DNA of 64,000 nt from Brugia malayi (lineage: Eukaryota > Nematoda > Chromadorea > Rhabditida > Onchocercidae): NCBI RefSeq assembly GCF_000002995.4, contig NW_025062479.1:6503221-6567220 (forward strand). Direction: 5' to 3'. The translations under genes were made by a program, and so were the position numbers. The notes beneath the pieces were generated by a model. The model was not told where the DNA came from and searched no databases. It saw nothing but the letters and a program-made list of their open reading frames with translations. The stretch's first letter is position 1. Every line of letters starts with the position of its first letter. This document shows, in pieces, positions 37,122 to 48,700 of the stretch.

Positions 37122-38220
37122 CTCACTATAGTCCTGCTCTTTGTTCTTTCTCGCGTGTATTTTATAAACATATATTAGCGTTGTTCTTTTTTTGATTTTT
37201 GGAACAATGTTAGTGCATCTTACACAATTCTATTGACTCTAAATGATTAGAAGAATGAGAAAGTTCCTCTGACTCTGCAAGTAGGTAAGAATTTAACTTT
37301 TTAATAACTGAACTAAAATTTGTTTCGGTTTTCATACTTATCACACAGAATAGTTGAAGACTGCTGCAAAAAAAAAAAAAAACGTATAAAATATGTTTCG
37401 AATGCATTTGCTGAAAGAAATGTATATGCAAACATGGTTAATATGGCTCCATTTGTACAGATGTAATGGAGTATAACTTTTGGTTAACTTCACGCTATTT
37501 GAGACCACAATATTGTTCTTTGTGTGGCATTAATATTATTAAAACACTGGAATTCTCTCAATTTTTACTATTAAAACTGGAACTATTCTGTTCTTTTTCT
37601 TTTCTATTAAAACACTGGTATTCTCTCAATTTTTTAAGACAAACAGTGTTTCTTATGACAACCTATTTTTATTCCCAAGCAACTTGTTAAATACACATCA
37701 CGTCAAGCAAAAGATGGTGCAAATTTCTTGCTTAGTGTGTGTCACCAATTTCATCACTATCTTTTCCTCCAGTTGTCATGAATGACTTTTTGTTCAACAA
37801 AACGTATTTTTTTCTGCATATTCATTTGTTTTTCTTTATCCACGTAGGGTTTGTTGATTTATATCTAATATTCTTCCTTACCCTCCAAAAACAAAAATAA
37901 AAAAACAAGAAAAAAAAAATCGACTAATACCTGCAAGAATTTTAATAGTTATGGTTTAATTTTGACAACTAATGTTTAAGACATTAATTAACTCAGCTGG
38001 TGTTTCAAAAGCAGTGGTGCTTAACAAAATCAAGCTTGCAAAGACACTATTGAAAACGTTGTCTTTGAACCCGCTAGTTCTGGAATTCTAGAGGAGTTCT
38101 TTGAAGTTCAGCAATGCCTATATAAACTACACTGAAAATGTTGTGCTGTTTCATTTGCTGCTGTTAGTTTGCAAATTTTGAAAAATTTCAGAGAGAACTT
38201 TTTATTTATAAAGGATTTAG
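37122..38220. other. Intergenic DNA between DB gene and RASEF-like locus
   Basis: AT-rich. One short open frame at 37972-38091 (MFKTLINSAGVSKAVV) looks protein-like but is only 39 codons, with no splice support. The EF-hand part expected of a RASEF gene is not found here. Confidence 0.4.
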
Positions 38221-40416
38221 GAGCGAAAAAAATTATCACATGAGAAGGAAGAAATGCGTTCTCAACTGAAAGGTGAAATTACTGAACTACGAGCAAATAT
38301 CGCCAAGATGAACTTAATGATAGAGAAAGCTGGAACTTTTTGTAGTGAGCCAACAAATCAAATGAAACATGAATTGCAGGTAATATCGCATATTTAGTCG
38401 CTTCAAAGTGTAAAACTGTAATGGAATTCATAACTATACTTATAAACATGGTTTTGTTTTTTTTTCTCTAGATGAGTTATAACTTAATATTTTAGAACCT
38501 CTCAGAAGAAAATATAGTACTGAAGTTGAAGCTAACTGAAACTCACTTTGAACTGGCAATCATTAAATCGGAACTAGCCATTATTCGTACTGATTATGAG
38601 TCCAGGAAAAAAGAAATGTCAAGTAACTCGAAAGCATTATTTGAAAATGCTCAATAAACAAAATTTGGAACGACAACTCAAACTGCTCTAGTAGGTTTTT
38701 CTAGATTTATTCATTTTGCTTTCGAGTTTCTTTTTTTTTATTTCCAGGAAGGGGTCTAACTTTTTATGTAGCTCACACAAATACTGTCGTTTATAAGTAA
38801 TTTAGTAGAATAGTTTTCAATTTCCAAGTATTATTTAGCAGTTAGTAGATAAAATGTACTTTATTGCTGGCATGATTCACAATTCGTTTACCGTTATTAA
38901 ATTAACTGAGGTGAAAGGGATTTTTGTCCAGAGATGAGTCTTTGTCACCAATTTCTTACTAGATATGCAAGAAATTTCTTGAAAATTTTGTGAGCAAAAT
39001 TATAGTGATGCGAACAGGAAGTTTCATGATACAAATGATAGCTTGCGCAAGGCGTTGGATCAGAAAGCCATAGTAAGCCATCTTTTTACAGCATATCTAA
39101 TATATTTAAAACCGTCGGTACACGGTTCACCCTCCCATGCAACACTCTGGATTTTGGAAGCATCGATTTCTAAAATTTCGAGGAAGCTGTGCACTTTTTT
39201 CCTTCTTTTTAGCTCTTTCTTATCAAATGCTTAATTATTGTTTTCATCATTGTAACATACTAATGCTGTCTTGGAAACACTGGTCCCAAATTTCAGTCCT
39301 GGAAGTTACAACGCTTTTTTTTTTTCATCAAAACATTCAGAATAGTAGCAGATTTTTGAAAAAGGCATGTGTTTTCCGTAAATTTTCTAAGCCTGTTTTT
39401 GAAGTATAAAACGTCACTCTTTTCGAAACTATTTATAGTCAGTAACAATTATATATGAAAAGCACATAATGCTAGTTCTCAAACAATATACTGTTTTTGA
39501 AAATGTTTTAACTGATTTATCTTTTCCCCCTTTTTTTTTGATTTTGAGATAGGACTGCATTTTAAAAGATGAGGAATGAAGAAAATGCGAGAAAGGTTCT
39601 TGTTTCTGATTGACATCTTCTGAACAAAAAATAACCAAAATAATATGTTTACGTTTAAAACGGATTGTATTTTCGAAGGATTATGTGACTGTATGTTTTC
39701 GATATACTTTGATTTTATTTTTTCAGCTTACTTCATCGCCTATGCGGGTTTTGTATGATACTTCAAATGCGAAGCCGAGAGAAACTCATAGTGCATATAA
39801 TACAGATGAAAATACTGTTTTCATTATTCTGATTAAATGACAGTTCTTTGGGAATCACTTTTAATAAATGTGGTAGTGGGTGGCCATGCATAAATATCTT
39901 CTAAAAGTTAACTGGAATTTGAATAGTTGTCGAATAAATAATGTATCACTCATGACTGTTGAATGAAGTCTCAACATCATACCAATAAGATCGACCTAAG
40001 GGATACTCTGTTCATCAAAACTATTTCTACGGAAGACGGTGAAGCGGTAGCAGCAGTAAATTTTTAATTTCATTTCTCCTATCTACTACTTTTAATTGAT
40101 ATTGTGTTTAGTTTTATTTTTTCTTCACTTCATTTCTCAACTTCAATTAAAATGCTAATTTAATTGAAAAAATTTAGGCAGTGGGTGTTCTGTTTGCAGA
40201 ATGCAGTGCTCTGAATGGTATTAATATTGAAGGAGCTTTGATGAATCTGATTAGGTATAATATATAATTGCTGTTGTTTATTTATTACCTCTTCTGAAAA
40301 GGAACTTTTGCAGAGAACTGATAATAACGGAAGATGTGGAAATTAGTGGAACTGGTGTGATTATCATGTCGAAGTTTTCAAAAGAAATAAGTAATTGTTG
40401 CTGCTTGAAAAATTGA
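38221..40416 (+). pseudogene. RASEF-like (coiled coil + Rab GTPase) gene remnant
   Basis: Exons recognised: 38221-38379 and from 38496 (coiled coil, HEKEEMRSQLKGEITELR); the latter reads in frame to a TAA at 38657, but from the run of six A near 38606 the +1 frame continues with KQNLERQLKLL to a GTAGGT donor near 38694. The next exon, 39020-39081, fits only that shifted frame (DANRKFHDTNDSLRKALDQ). 39727 on is a linker (SSPMRVLYDTSNAK). About 39976-40055 has the GTPase G4 motif NKIDLRD; 40178-40254 the G5 motif as ECSALNG; 40314-40416 the tail, ending NCCCLKN, a Rab-type prenylation end. Switch I/II and WDTAGQE are missing, the P-loop region is frameshifted and degenerate, and no EF-hands were found. 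The family is the large Rabs (RASEF/Rab45; C. elegans rsef-1). Retained introns argue against a retrocopy. Confidence 0.7.
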
Positions 40417-41881
40417 ATATTTACCCTCCCGTATTTTAAGGATCCAGCAAATTCCGAAATGTAAACGAAACACTAAGCGGTTGTTTTTTATTCCTAGTTT
40501 CCTGTCAGATTATCTTCACATATTACTCGTTTGGATACAAATATTTATTCTGCGAGATACATTGTTCATATTTTTTACTTTATCAAAAATGCATTTTCGT
40601 TTAGAAACTGCGTAGCTTAGTACCAATGAATTAACTATAAAATCTGTGAATTCCATTTCACAGTGGTGAAATTCTTGCTACTTGTTTCTTACAGAGACAT
40701 CTTTTCTTACTTGTGATTTACATTTTACACTAAAAGTAATAGATTTGTCGAAGTTATTCAAAATGCAGATAAATAAGTGTATATGATACATTCGACTATA
40801 GTGTATGCCAGGAAACAAAGCAAATACGTGATAAAGTGATGGATTATACTGTTTTTCTACAAATAAAAATCACCAAGGCTTTTTACTAAAACTGGAATTC
40901 GCTGTTGTCTGCGCTTTAACGTGGGTATAGTGGCGAAAGTAGTGATAGACATGTACTTAAAGGAATCGAAAAATAAAACTGTCCATTTTTAGGATGTTTT
41001 CATGATCTAAAACATCTAAAAAGTTTTCATGATCTCTCTTCTCAGACTTCAAATCCTCATGTTTTCTAGGTGGCATTGGAATTCTTGTTAGTGGATTTAT
41101 AACTGAGTAAATTTTCTTGGCTGGTTCCTACGTTCATCTGAAAACCTAGATCTTTTTATGCACTTTATTTGTTTACATACGAAAAAAACTTGTTTTTTCG
41201 TAAACGAAGTTAAAAGAAAATCTTTTTCTAGAAATTTCGCTTTAATATCCGTACTTTTCGCAGATTCTTGATATGAATACTTATTTTCATCCTTGTAGAC
41301 AAAAAGTGAGTATGTAAATAAATGTATTGAAGCATATGTGTTATATTTAATGACATGATATTTATATTGATATATTTACATTATATTTAATACAATATTT
41401 GTGTTTTTACTGTTTCAAGATCGTTCACATGACTTCATTCACATAAAATCTGTATGTCAATAATTGGGAAGCGCAAATTTTGGAAAAAAAAAATTTGACT
41501 ACTTAAGCTAAATTGTTGCGAACGCTGTCCACTCTTTCCTTTTTCTCCGCTGTTTAATTACTAGCACAGATGACGGAAATTTAAAGTAAAGAATTAGTGA
41601 CCTCGAATATTATAAGTGCTTGTAAAGTACTTAGCTTTACTTCTTTTTTGATGGTAATATCAAGAACGCAGACAAAGAGCATTTGTTTGTTTAATTACTA
41701 AACACAATTTGTTTCATTAGCGGGGTTAATTCTCCTGCGCCAGATATTTTGAAATGCACTGTGAATTTTAGAGTTTGCTTGGTATACGTCATATTATATA
41801 GTTAATTGTAACAGAAGGAAGTGTCGCATTAAGAAATTATATGCAAGGAAACTCCCATTTAAGTAACAGGGACCGATCAAT
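40417..41881. other. Intergenic DNA, nothing recognised
   Basis: AT-rich sequence with stops in all frames and no repeats beyond short A/T runs. It holds the 3' flanks of both the RASEF-like remnant (+) and COX6B (-), which converge here. Confidence 0.5.
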
Positions 41882-42259
41882 CTATCGATCAAATTTAGCG
41901 GGGAAAATGCCCTGCTTTAGCTGATTATTCCATATTTCTATCCACTGCGAAGGGCACAAATCCATATAAACATTTCGGAAAAATTTACACCGCTCGTTTT
42001 TTTCACCAAGTAGTGTAATGCAACGGTGATAATCTACGTAGTAGTCAAAGCAGTGTCGGGTCGCCTTACATTGCGGATATCGTACATCATAAGGCGCAGT
42101 CCATAAAATACCATCTGGTCCTCGCTGTTTTTCATTGTACTCTTGAGAGAACCATTCCGGTGCATCTGGTTGCCGGGCTTTATATTCACTGCATTTTTTT
42201 TTCAGGTGTTCGAATCGTTCACCCAGGGTTTCCGGCACGGAAGAGAATTCGTCGCTCAT
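41882..42259 (-). CDS. cox6b: Cytochrome c oxidase subunit 6B (COX6B), intronless
   Basis: 125 aa from the MSDEFSSV start. It is a nuclear-encoded subunit of respiratory complex IV that sits on the intermembrane-space side and links the two monomers. The twin cysteine pattern is present: CFDYYVDYHRC (C-x9-C) and CKFFRNVYMDLC (C-x10-C), preceded by YDVRYPQC and followed by PSQWIEIWN and the C-terminal GIFPAKFD. The CHCH fold needs no cleaved presequence and is imported by Mia40. The N-terminus is about 35 residues longer than in mammals. An ATG 36 nt further up (42295) is also in frame, but a TATTACAG acceptor lies between the two, so the inner ATG is preferred. The lack of introns among intron-rich neighbours is unusual. 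Confidence 0.93.
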   Translation of the reverse strand: MSDEFSSVPETLGERFEHLKKKCSEYKARQPDAPEWFSQEYNEKQRGPDGILWTAPYDVRYPQCKATRHCFDYYVDYHRCITLLGEKNERCKFFRNVYMDLCPSQWIEIWNNQLKQGIFPAKFDR

Positions 42260-42270
42260 ATCTGTAATAC
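42257..42270 (-). promoter_or_regulatory. Probable trans-splice acceptor of COX6B
   Basis: TATTACAG ends 2 nt before the preferred ATG. The GTAAGT 25 nt further up cannot form an intron with it because the spacing is too short, so trans-splicing is the simpler reading. Confidence 0.5.
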
Positions 42271-42295
42271 TTCCCCTTTTACTTACTTTTGACAA

Positions 42296-45200
42296 TATTA
42301 ATTACAATATAAAATTAATTTTCAAATACTTCACTGAGGAAAATTAAATGCATTATTTCTACAACCTAATCGGCAGATTCTTGAATGAATTATTTTACCT
42401 AACATCCCTACAACTAACACACAACATCTTTATCTTTATATACAATATCACATTACTGGCTAATTTGACTTACTGGATATGTTTTGATTTCGGCTATAAT
42501 TTGAAGCAAGGAAGAAGTCCAACTATGAAACAACTGTATATGGAAGCAATTAGAAAGAAATGAAGAGGTCGGAATTTAAAAGTTTCAAAAATATGCAAAT
42601 TGCATTAGTATATATGTTGCAGCCATTTGGTTGTTTTAGTTCTTTTGCATAGCTGAAAAAATTTTTTTTTGCTTTAGTTCTGCTTCCATGGAGGAATGTT
42701 ATAATCATATGCGTATATATATATATAGTAACACAAAAATATAAAAAGTACGAAGAAAAAAAGCAATAGTACATCAAATTCAAGTTTTCTTTTATTTATT
42801 TTGGAAACTTCCATTTTTTTTTCACAGAAAATGGTAAAAAGTATGAAGATGAACATAGTTTGTGGAAAGCATTTTGAAGACAGTTTGTTAATAGTCTACA
42901 GAATTTTACTTGTTATTCAACAGCTTTTGCTCCGGATCACCAAATTTCCTCAGAATATAAAAATGGGTCTCAAGGTACAATGTAAGGTATTCATTTTTGG
43001 GTTTTTATCTTCTTGGGATATAAAGACGCCTTTCCAACATTACCGTGTAATACTGCATATTAACACAAGCAAAATATACTTAGTATTGTAGTGCTGAAAC
43101 AATCTCTCGATTGTTCTCAATTTCCAAAGAATTTGGTTGAACAGCAAAGCCAATAAATATGTTATTAATGCGGATGACCGCATTAATTTGCTCCATTTGA
43201 ACAGTTCCGTCTTAATTGGAGGACCGGCAGTTCATTAAAGCAAATTATAAACATGAAACAGTTTCATTTATAAAATTTTAACCAGCTATATATTTAAGAG
43301 TTACGGTACTATCTCAGGAAACAGAAAACGGTATTGAAAGCATAGAAATATTTGAAGTTAACGATAATGAAATGAAAGGACAGAAACAGAATATCAGGTG
43401 CGAGATTCTGAATCCTTTTCATATCATTTGAAGTGAAGCCTCTGCAACGCTTCAATTGATTACAGTTAGATATCAGAATCGGATTTTAGTGTAAGATGCG
43501 CATTGTTAAATGAGTTTGTAATCATGAAGAGGAAGGGGATTAGGAATTTCAATTTATGGATCGAATCATGATATAAGAAAAACAGAATTTCGTGACCGTA
43601 AGAAACCTAGCGTGGTTTTGCAATGGTATTATCAATTCTGCGGTACCTTTTTTCCACCTACATACTGCTTCAATAGACCGAGGCACGTTAATGGAATTAG
43701 CGAATGATTATCACAAAAAAAAATTTTCAAATCTCTCTAAGGAACTGTAAAAATTTTCTATAAAAAATATCGCAAGGCCTCTTAAACAAGTGTAAACAGT
43801 ATTCACAAAAGCTATTTACTTTATGCTGTTTTGTTAATCACTTGACTTGAATTTTATTTTAGAACATATTTCTATGAACATTAGAAAACGTCAAAAGAAT
43901 TATAGGATATAATACAGACTTATATAGTAGCACCAATACAAAACAAGATTCTATGCGTTTCATATGCTTTAAAAAGCCTCCATATTTTTGTAAATATCGT
44001 AAAAATTTTATCCAATTTCTTCAATCACTCATGAAGGAATGAAAGTACAAAGATGAAAATTCAAAAAGAGTAAACGTTAAAAAAAATTTACATGTTAGAT
44101 TTGCAGCAAGGGAAGATGCAAATGATTGAACTGGCAACTAATTATATAAATCAATCTCAATTAACAAGCAAAAAACGACCAATTAAACATGATTACTTTT
44201 TTCAAATTTAAATTAACTGTTGGATCCTGTAATGTAATACTCGAACATATCTTAGAAGTCGGCCATTTACAAAGGTCTGGTTCAAGATTAAATAAATCAA
44301 GGTCTAGATTTTCCAAGCTAATTATTAAGTAACAAGAAATAATAAAAACAACGAAGAAACATTCAAAGATGCAGAAACAGTGCACCAGAAACCGAAAGAA
44401 GATATGGACTGCTTAAATCTTTAAAATTAATCGCTAAACTTACAATGCATATAATCACGAAAACGTAGAAAAGTTCAAATGACGTAAAACAATGAATATA
44501 GCTTTAACAGTTAGGGGAAATAAATCAACTTAGAAAAAAGATCACAGTCATTAGGAATGGTAACAATTCATTCTTTTGCTTTGCAAATTGTTATGTGCAT
44601 TACATTTTGAAATTCAAACAACTATAGTAGATTACATTTTTTAGGGAGCTTAGGCTTCACATAATTTTTATTTTTGGTCACTTTACTGAGCTATTAAGTT
44701 ACTATAAATTCATTGTTTAAAGGAATGTTACAGGTTTTACATTTTGTGTCAAATGATAGACAGTAAAATTTACTTGAAAAGCTGGTGATTTTTTCCGAAA
44801 AGCGAAATAACTTCCAAAAATTACAAGATGTATTTCAAATTTTTGATGCGAAAGAGATGCACAGAATTTGCAAACTTACTATAAAATTTTTAATAAAGTA
44901 TGGAATGAAATTTATAAAATGATCATGAAATGAAACGGGTGTTAAATGACAACTAAAAACATTTACACAACAAAAGTAAATTTTCAGTTAGCTAAATCCT
45001 TCAATTTCTTGAATTTTTTGATAAGTGCATTTACTAACGAAGCACGCTCAAATATGATATGTTGTTATATATGAGTCTTATTAATAATCCCTTTCCATTC
45101 TAGATCGCTTTGCAAAGGAACTGCACATTCCACATCTGATATTGATAATTTAGATATTGTTTCCGGTACCACACATTCCTGGATGCTGATTTTGCTTGTT

Positions 45201-45780
45201 AAAGATATTTGATTAAACTTAATTCCCAGCGTACTACACAAGAATTGATCCTTGGATTGCCTTAAGAAAGTGAATGCAGACGTGACGTTAAAGTTTAATG
45301 AATTCTTAATTTCTTGAATGTTTTGATAAGAGGGTTTACTAATGAAGCACGCTTAAATATAATATGTTGTTATGTATGCGTCGAGATCTGGTTTATTAGC
45401 CGCTGTTGCATTCGTACTGCACTGTTATGCAAGAGAGCTGCGCATTTCACATCCGGTGTTGAAACTTTAGACTTTATTTCCAGTACCTCATATCCCTGGA
45501 TATTCTATCTGCGCTGAAATTTCTACTTTTTCCGTTTTTGCCGACTAGTAGAATCTCCAAACAGTCGTCGAACAAACTAAAGGGATGCCGGCAAAAGTTA
45601 ACTAACCCGAAATTCCCTAACCTAGTAAATGGTTACGACCACTTATGAGACGTGGGTAAAAGGCTAATTCCGATGTAAACAACTAGAACACGTGCAACTA
45701 GGAACTGATAGCACAATCACACTCCGAAAAGTGAAAACTTCGTTAAAATAAATTGTAATGTGAATAGCAACAATCATACT
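42296..45780. other. Intergenic DNA with degenerate coding-like pieces
   Basis: Convincing splice-like 3' sites precede short protein-like frames at 42831-42889 (+), 43300-43394 (+, VTVLSQETENGIESIEIFE) and others. Each is closed by nearby stops and I could not chain them. A 10-bp inverted repeat (ATTAATGCGG) lies at 43163-43186. The direct duplication 45000-45190 / 45303-45513 is listed separately. The true last exon of the SYG-1-like gene may lie here. Confidence 0.35.
45000..45513. repeat. Direct duplication of about 200 bp
   Basis: Copies at about 45000-45190 and 45303-45513, offset near 305 bp and roughly 75% identical. Shared blocks are TTTCTTGAAT.TTTTGATAAG, GAAGCACGC and a CCTGGAT end. 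On the minus strand each copy keeps an open frame of about 45 codons with similar residues (SKLSISDVECA and SKVSTPDVKCA). Confidence 0.7.
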
Positions 45781-48700
45781 TTAATCATTACTACTGCTGG
45801 TAAGAACAAAAAAAGAATTAGTGAAACCTACCTTTGAATTCTGATAGTGACATGGTTCAGATATGGTAACAGCGGCAGTACTTGAACTTGATGCAAAACT
45901 ATTGTAGGGATGACTAATGTGTTGTTCATTTTGTTCATCGGTGCCACAATCAAAAGAATGTGAAGCACAAGTTTTGTAAATGCTTCTGTTAACAATCGGT
46001 GAACATGACAAATAATAGCAGTTTAGATTACTTTGTGGCATCGTTATGTAATCCTGAAATGTCACATGTCGTGCATATTCACATATCAAACATTACAATT
46101 ATATGGTTCACTTTCTAAAAAAAGTAACTTACACTTTAGAAAGTGGAAAACTTTTTCTTATAATTAACTAACTTCAGAACAAAGAAGTTGATGACTTTCA
46201 TTAGATGTAGAATTATACATGTCGGTAAAAAACTGATTGCCAATAAGCGTTTCAATTTTCACGCTCACATCAGAACGATCATCTAAAAAGGTGAATATAA
46301 AGCAACAAATGACAGCACATTAACGGTAATTGGTGATATAACAGAAAAGGAAAGATGTTTTAAGCGCATATAAAAGATATCATACCACTGAATTGAGCAG
46401 TTTTGTATGAATTTCGACGATACTGCCAACAACTACAGCAACCCATGATGAATAAAGCTGAGAATAGCAGGAAAGCGACTGGAAAAAAATACTGCGGTGG
46501 TACAAGTCCTGTAATTATCAACTTAATACATATATCAAGTTCTTTATAACGATATTTTTTATCCATTTAATATATCAAAAAGATTACATTTGTTACAGTT
46601 CTTTGTGCTAGTTTTCTACAAGTATTTTCAATCTGCTACAAGCCCGAAATTTTATCGCTCAAATTACTGAATTTGGTACAAGTTATTTCATATAAAAAGT
46701 GGAAAGATTACCAATAAATGCATCCACTATGTTCTTTGATTTCAGTTGAACTGTCTGGTAATCTTTGCCCAGCTCATTATATGCAGAGCAATTGTACGTA
46801 CCAAAATCTGAATCCTTAATATTTTGAATAGCCAACCGACTTTCCACGCCAAACTGTCGCGCAACTTGATGAATCTGTATTAGTACCTTGGTCACTAAAA
46901 ACTTGACGCCCAGAAATCATTTCTAGGAATTTCGAAATTTTCTGACATATTGGAAAGCACTATAAAGAATTTTTCAATACGTGAAAATATTTACCTGAAA
47001 GCGACTACTTAAACGCCCATATTCAAACGTTACCCCATTTAAGGACCACAAAACATCTTGTGGTTGCGGGCGACCTCTTACCTGAAAGTATTTTGCCTTT
47101 TTACCTTTATTATTAACTCGAACAAGAAGCAGTTACTTCGTTCTTTAAAATCGAAAAAGAACAAGAAATGACAAATTATATAAAAGAAGAAATTGGAGGA
47201 CAAAAAAAAAAAAAAAATAATATTCACCAAAAATGTTATTTGCACGACAAACACGCATATTTGAATGAAAACTAGGAATTTAATTAATTTTGTGTCAAAA
47301 TCATTCTAGCAAATCTTTAATGTGTTGAAAATCCAAATATTTCTGCTTATGGGATTAATCATATTTTTCGCTCGCTTTAGTATCTTAAAAGCAGAATTAT
47401 TTAATTTATTCAATACTTGGTTTTAAATTAACTCATGTCAACTGCCAATGATTAAAAATACCATGCGATCAAACTCCACTAATCTTGACTAAAATTACAA
47501 AATGCTGCAGAAACTTTAGTCTTTGCAGTAAAAAATTACTGAGTAAATAAATTGATAAAACCAGAAATGGAAAAAAAGTTTATTTACAAAAGTGAATTAG
47601 CAATTACTATGGATTGAATTATTCAGAAGGATAGAACATGAGCAAAATGATGAAGTGGTCGAAAACAAAAATATGCATTAACAAACCTCACAGATAATCT
47701 CAAGACTTTCTCCAACAGCGGCAACAATTTCATCGCTTAAACTGACGGAAGGTGGTCCCCTGATGTGTAAATAATTTACTAAGCGTGCAGGCGGAAAACC
47801 CTGTACTGTTGCTACGCATTCATATTCACCACGTTGCCAGCTTTGAACTGATTCAATTGTTAAACTGGAATTGCATATAAAATCTATTAGAAGTTTAAAA
47901 ATTTTTCACTGCTTTGATCCTGAACCCATATTTTCAGAAGCTTTGAGCAGGGGACAAAATAATAAGCTTTCCTTGTTTTATCACCTCCTTGGATAAAATT
48001 ACAAAGAATAGTGTTGATGATAGATTATGTCAAATCCCGGTTTATGTGCAACTCTCTAGAAAATTTTTAGAATGAAAATTTAGGAAAACAGAACGGAAAT
48101 TTCTGAATTTACTTGTTTCCGCGTGCTAAAATTTGACTATCAGCCACTTTGGTCCAGTAGATTGTTGGTGCTGGATTTCCAATAGCTTCACAAATAAATG
48201 ATGCCGTTTCACCAGGATTTACCGCTTGATGTTGCTGGCGTGACATTATGTAAGCCCCATCTACAACTGAAGCATTTAAACTTAACTTACCGACAATTCA
48301 AATCCATATTTCATATTAAATTAGATCAGCTGTAATAATTCTAATGCTATAAAAATCCTAAACTGTCTAGTAAATCAAGTGATAAAAATTACATGTAATA
48401 TTGAGGATAATAGAATCAGAAGCATCGCCTATTACATTTCTTGCAACACATGTGTACTCAGATTGATGATGATCAATTCTTAACTCGGATATTGATAACG
48501 TCTGCAATGCATCCATTTATAATCATCATCCTTCGAACAAGAAAATTTTTTAAATTTCTTCTTAGCTTACAATCTCAAGTAGTATTTTCCTCTTATGCCT
48601 AACATTATACTATCCCAACAGGTTAATATACAATTTATCACCTGAACTACCTAGCTAGAACTACTATTACATCAATATTGTTTTTCAAAAACAAATCTCA

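Noticed and set aside
42259..42295. A 25-nt cis intron within the COX6B 5' end
   Set aside because: GTAAGT and TTACAG are present but 25 nt is too short to splice; trans-splicing to the acceptor is more likely.
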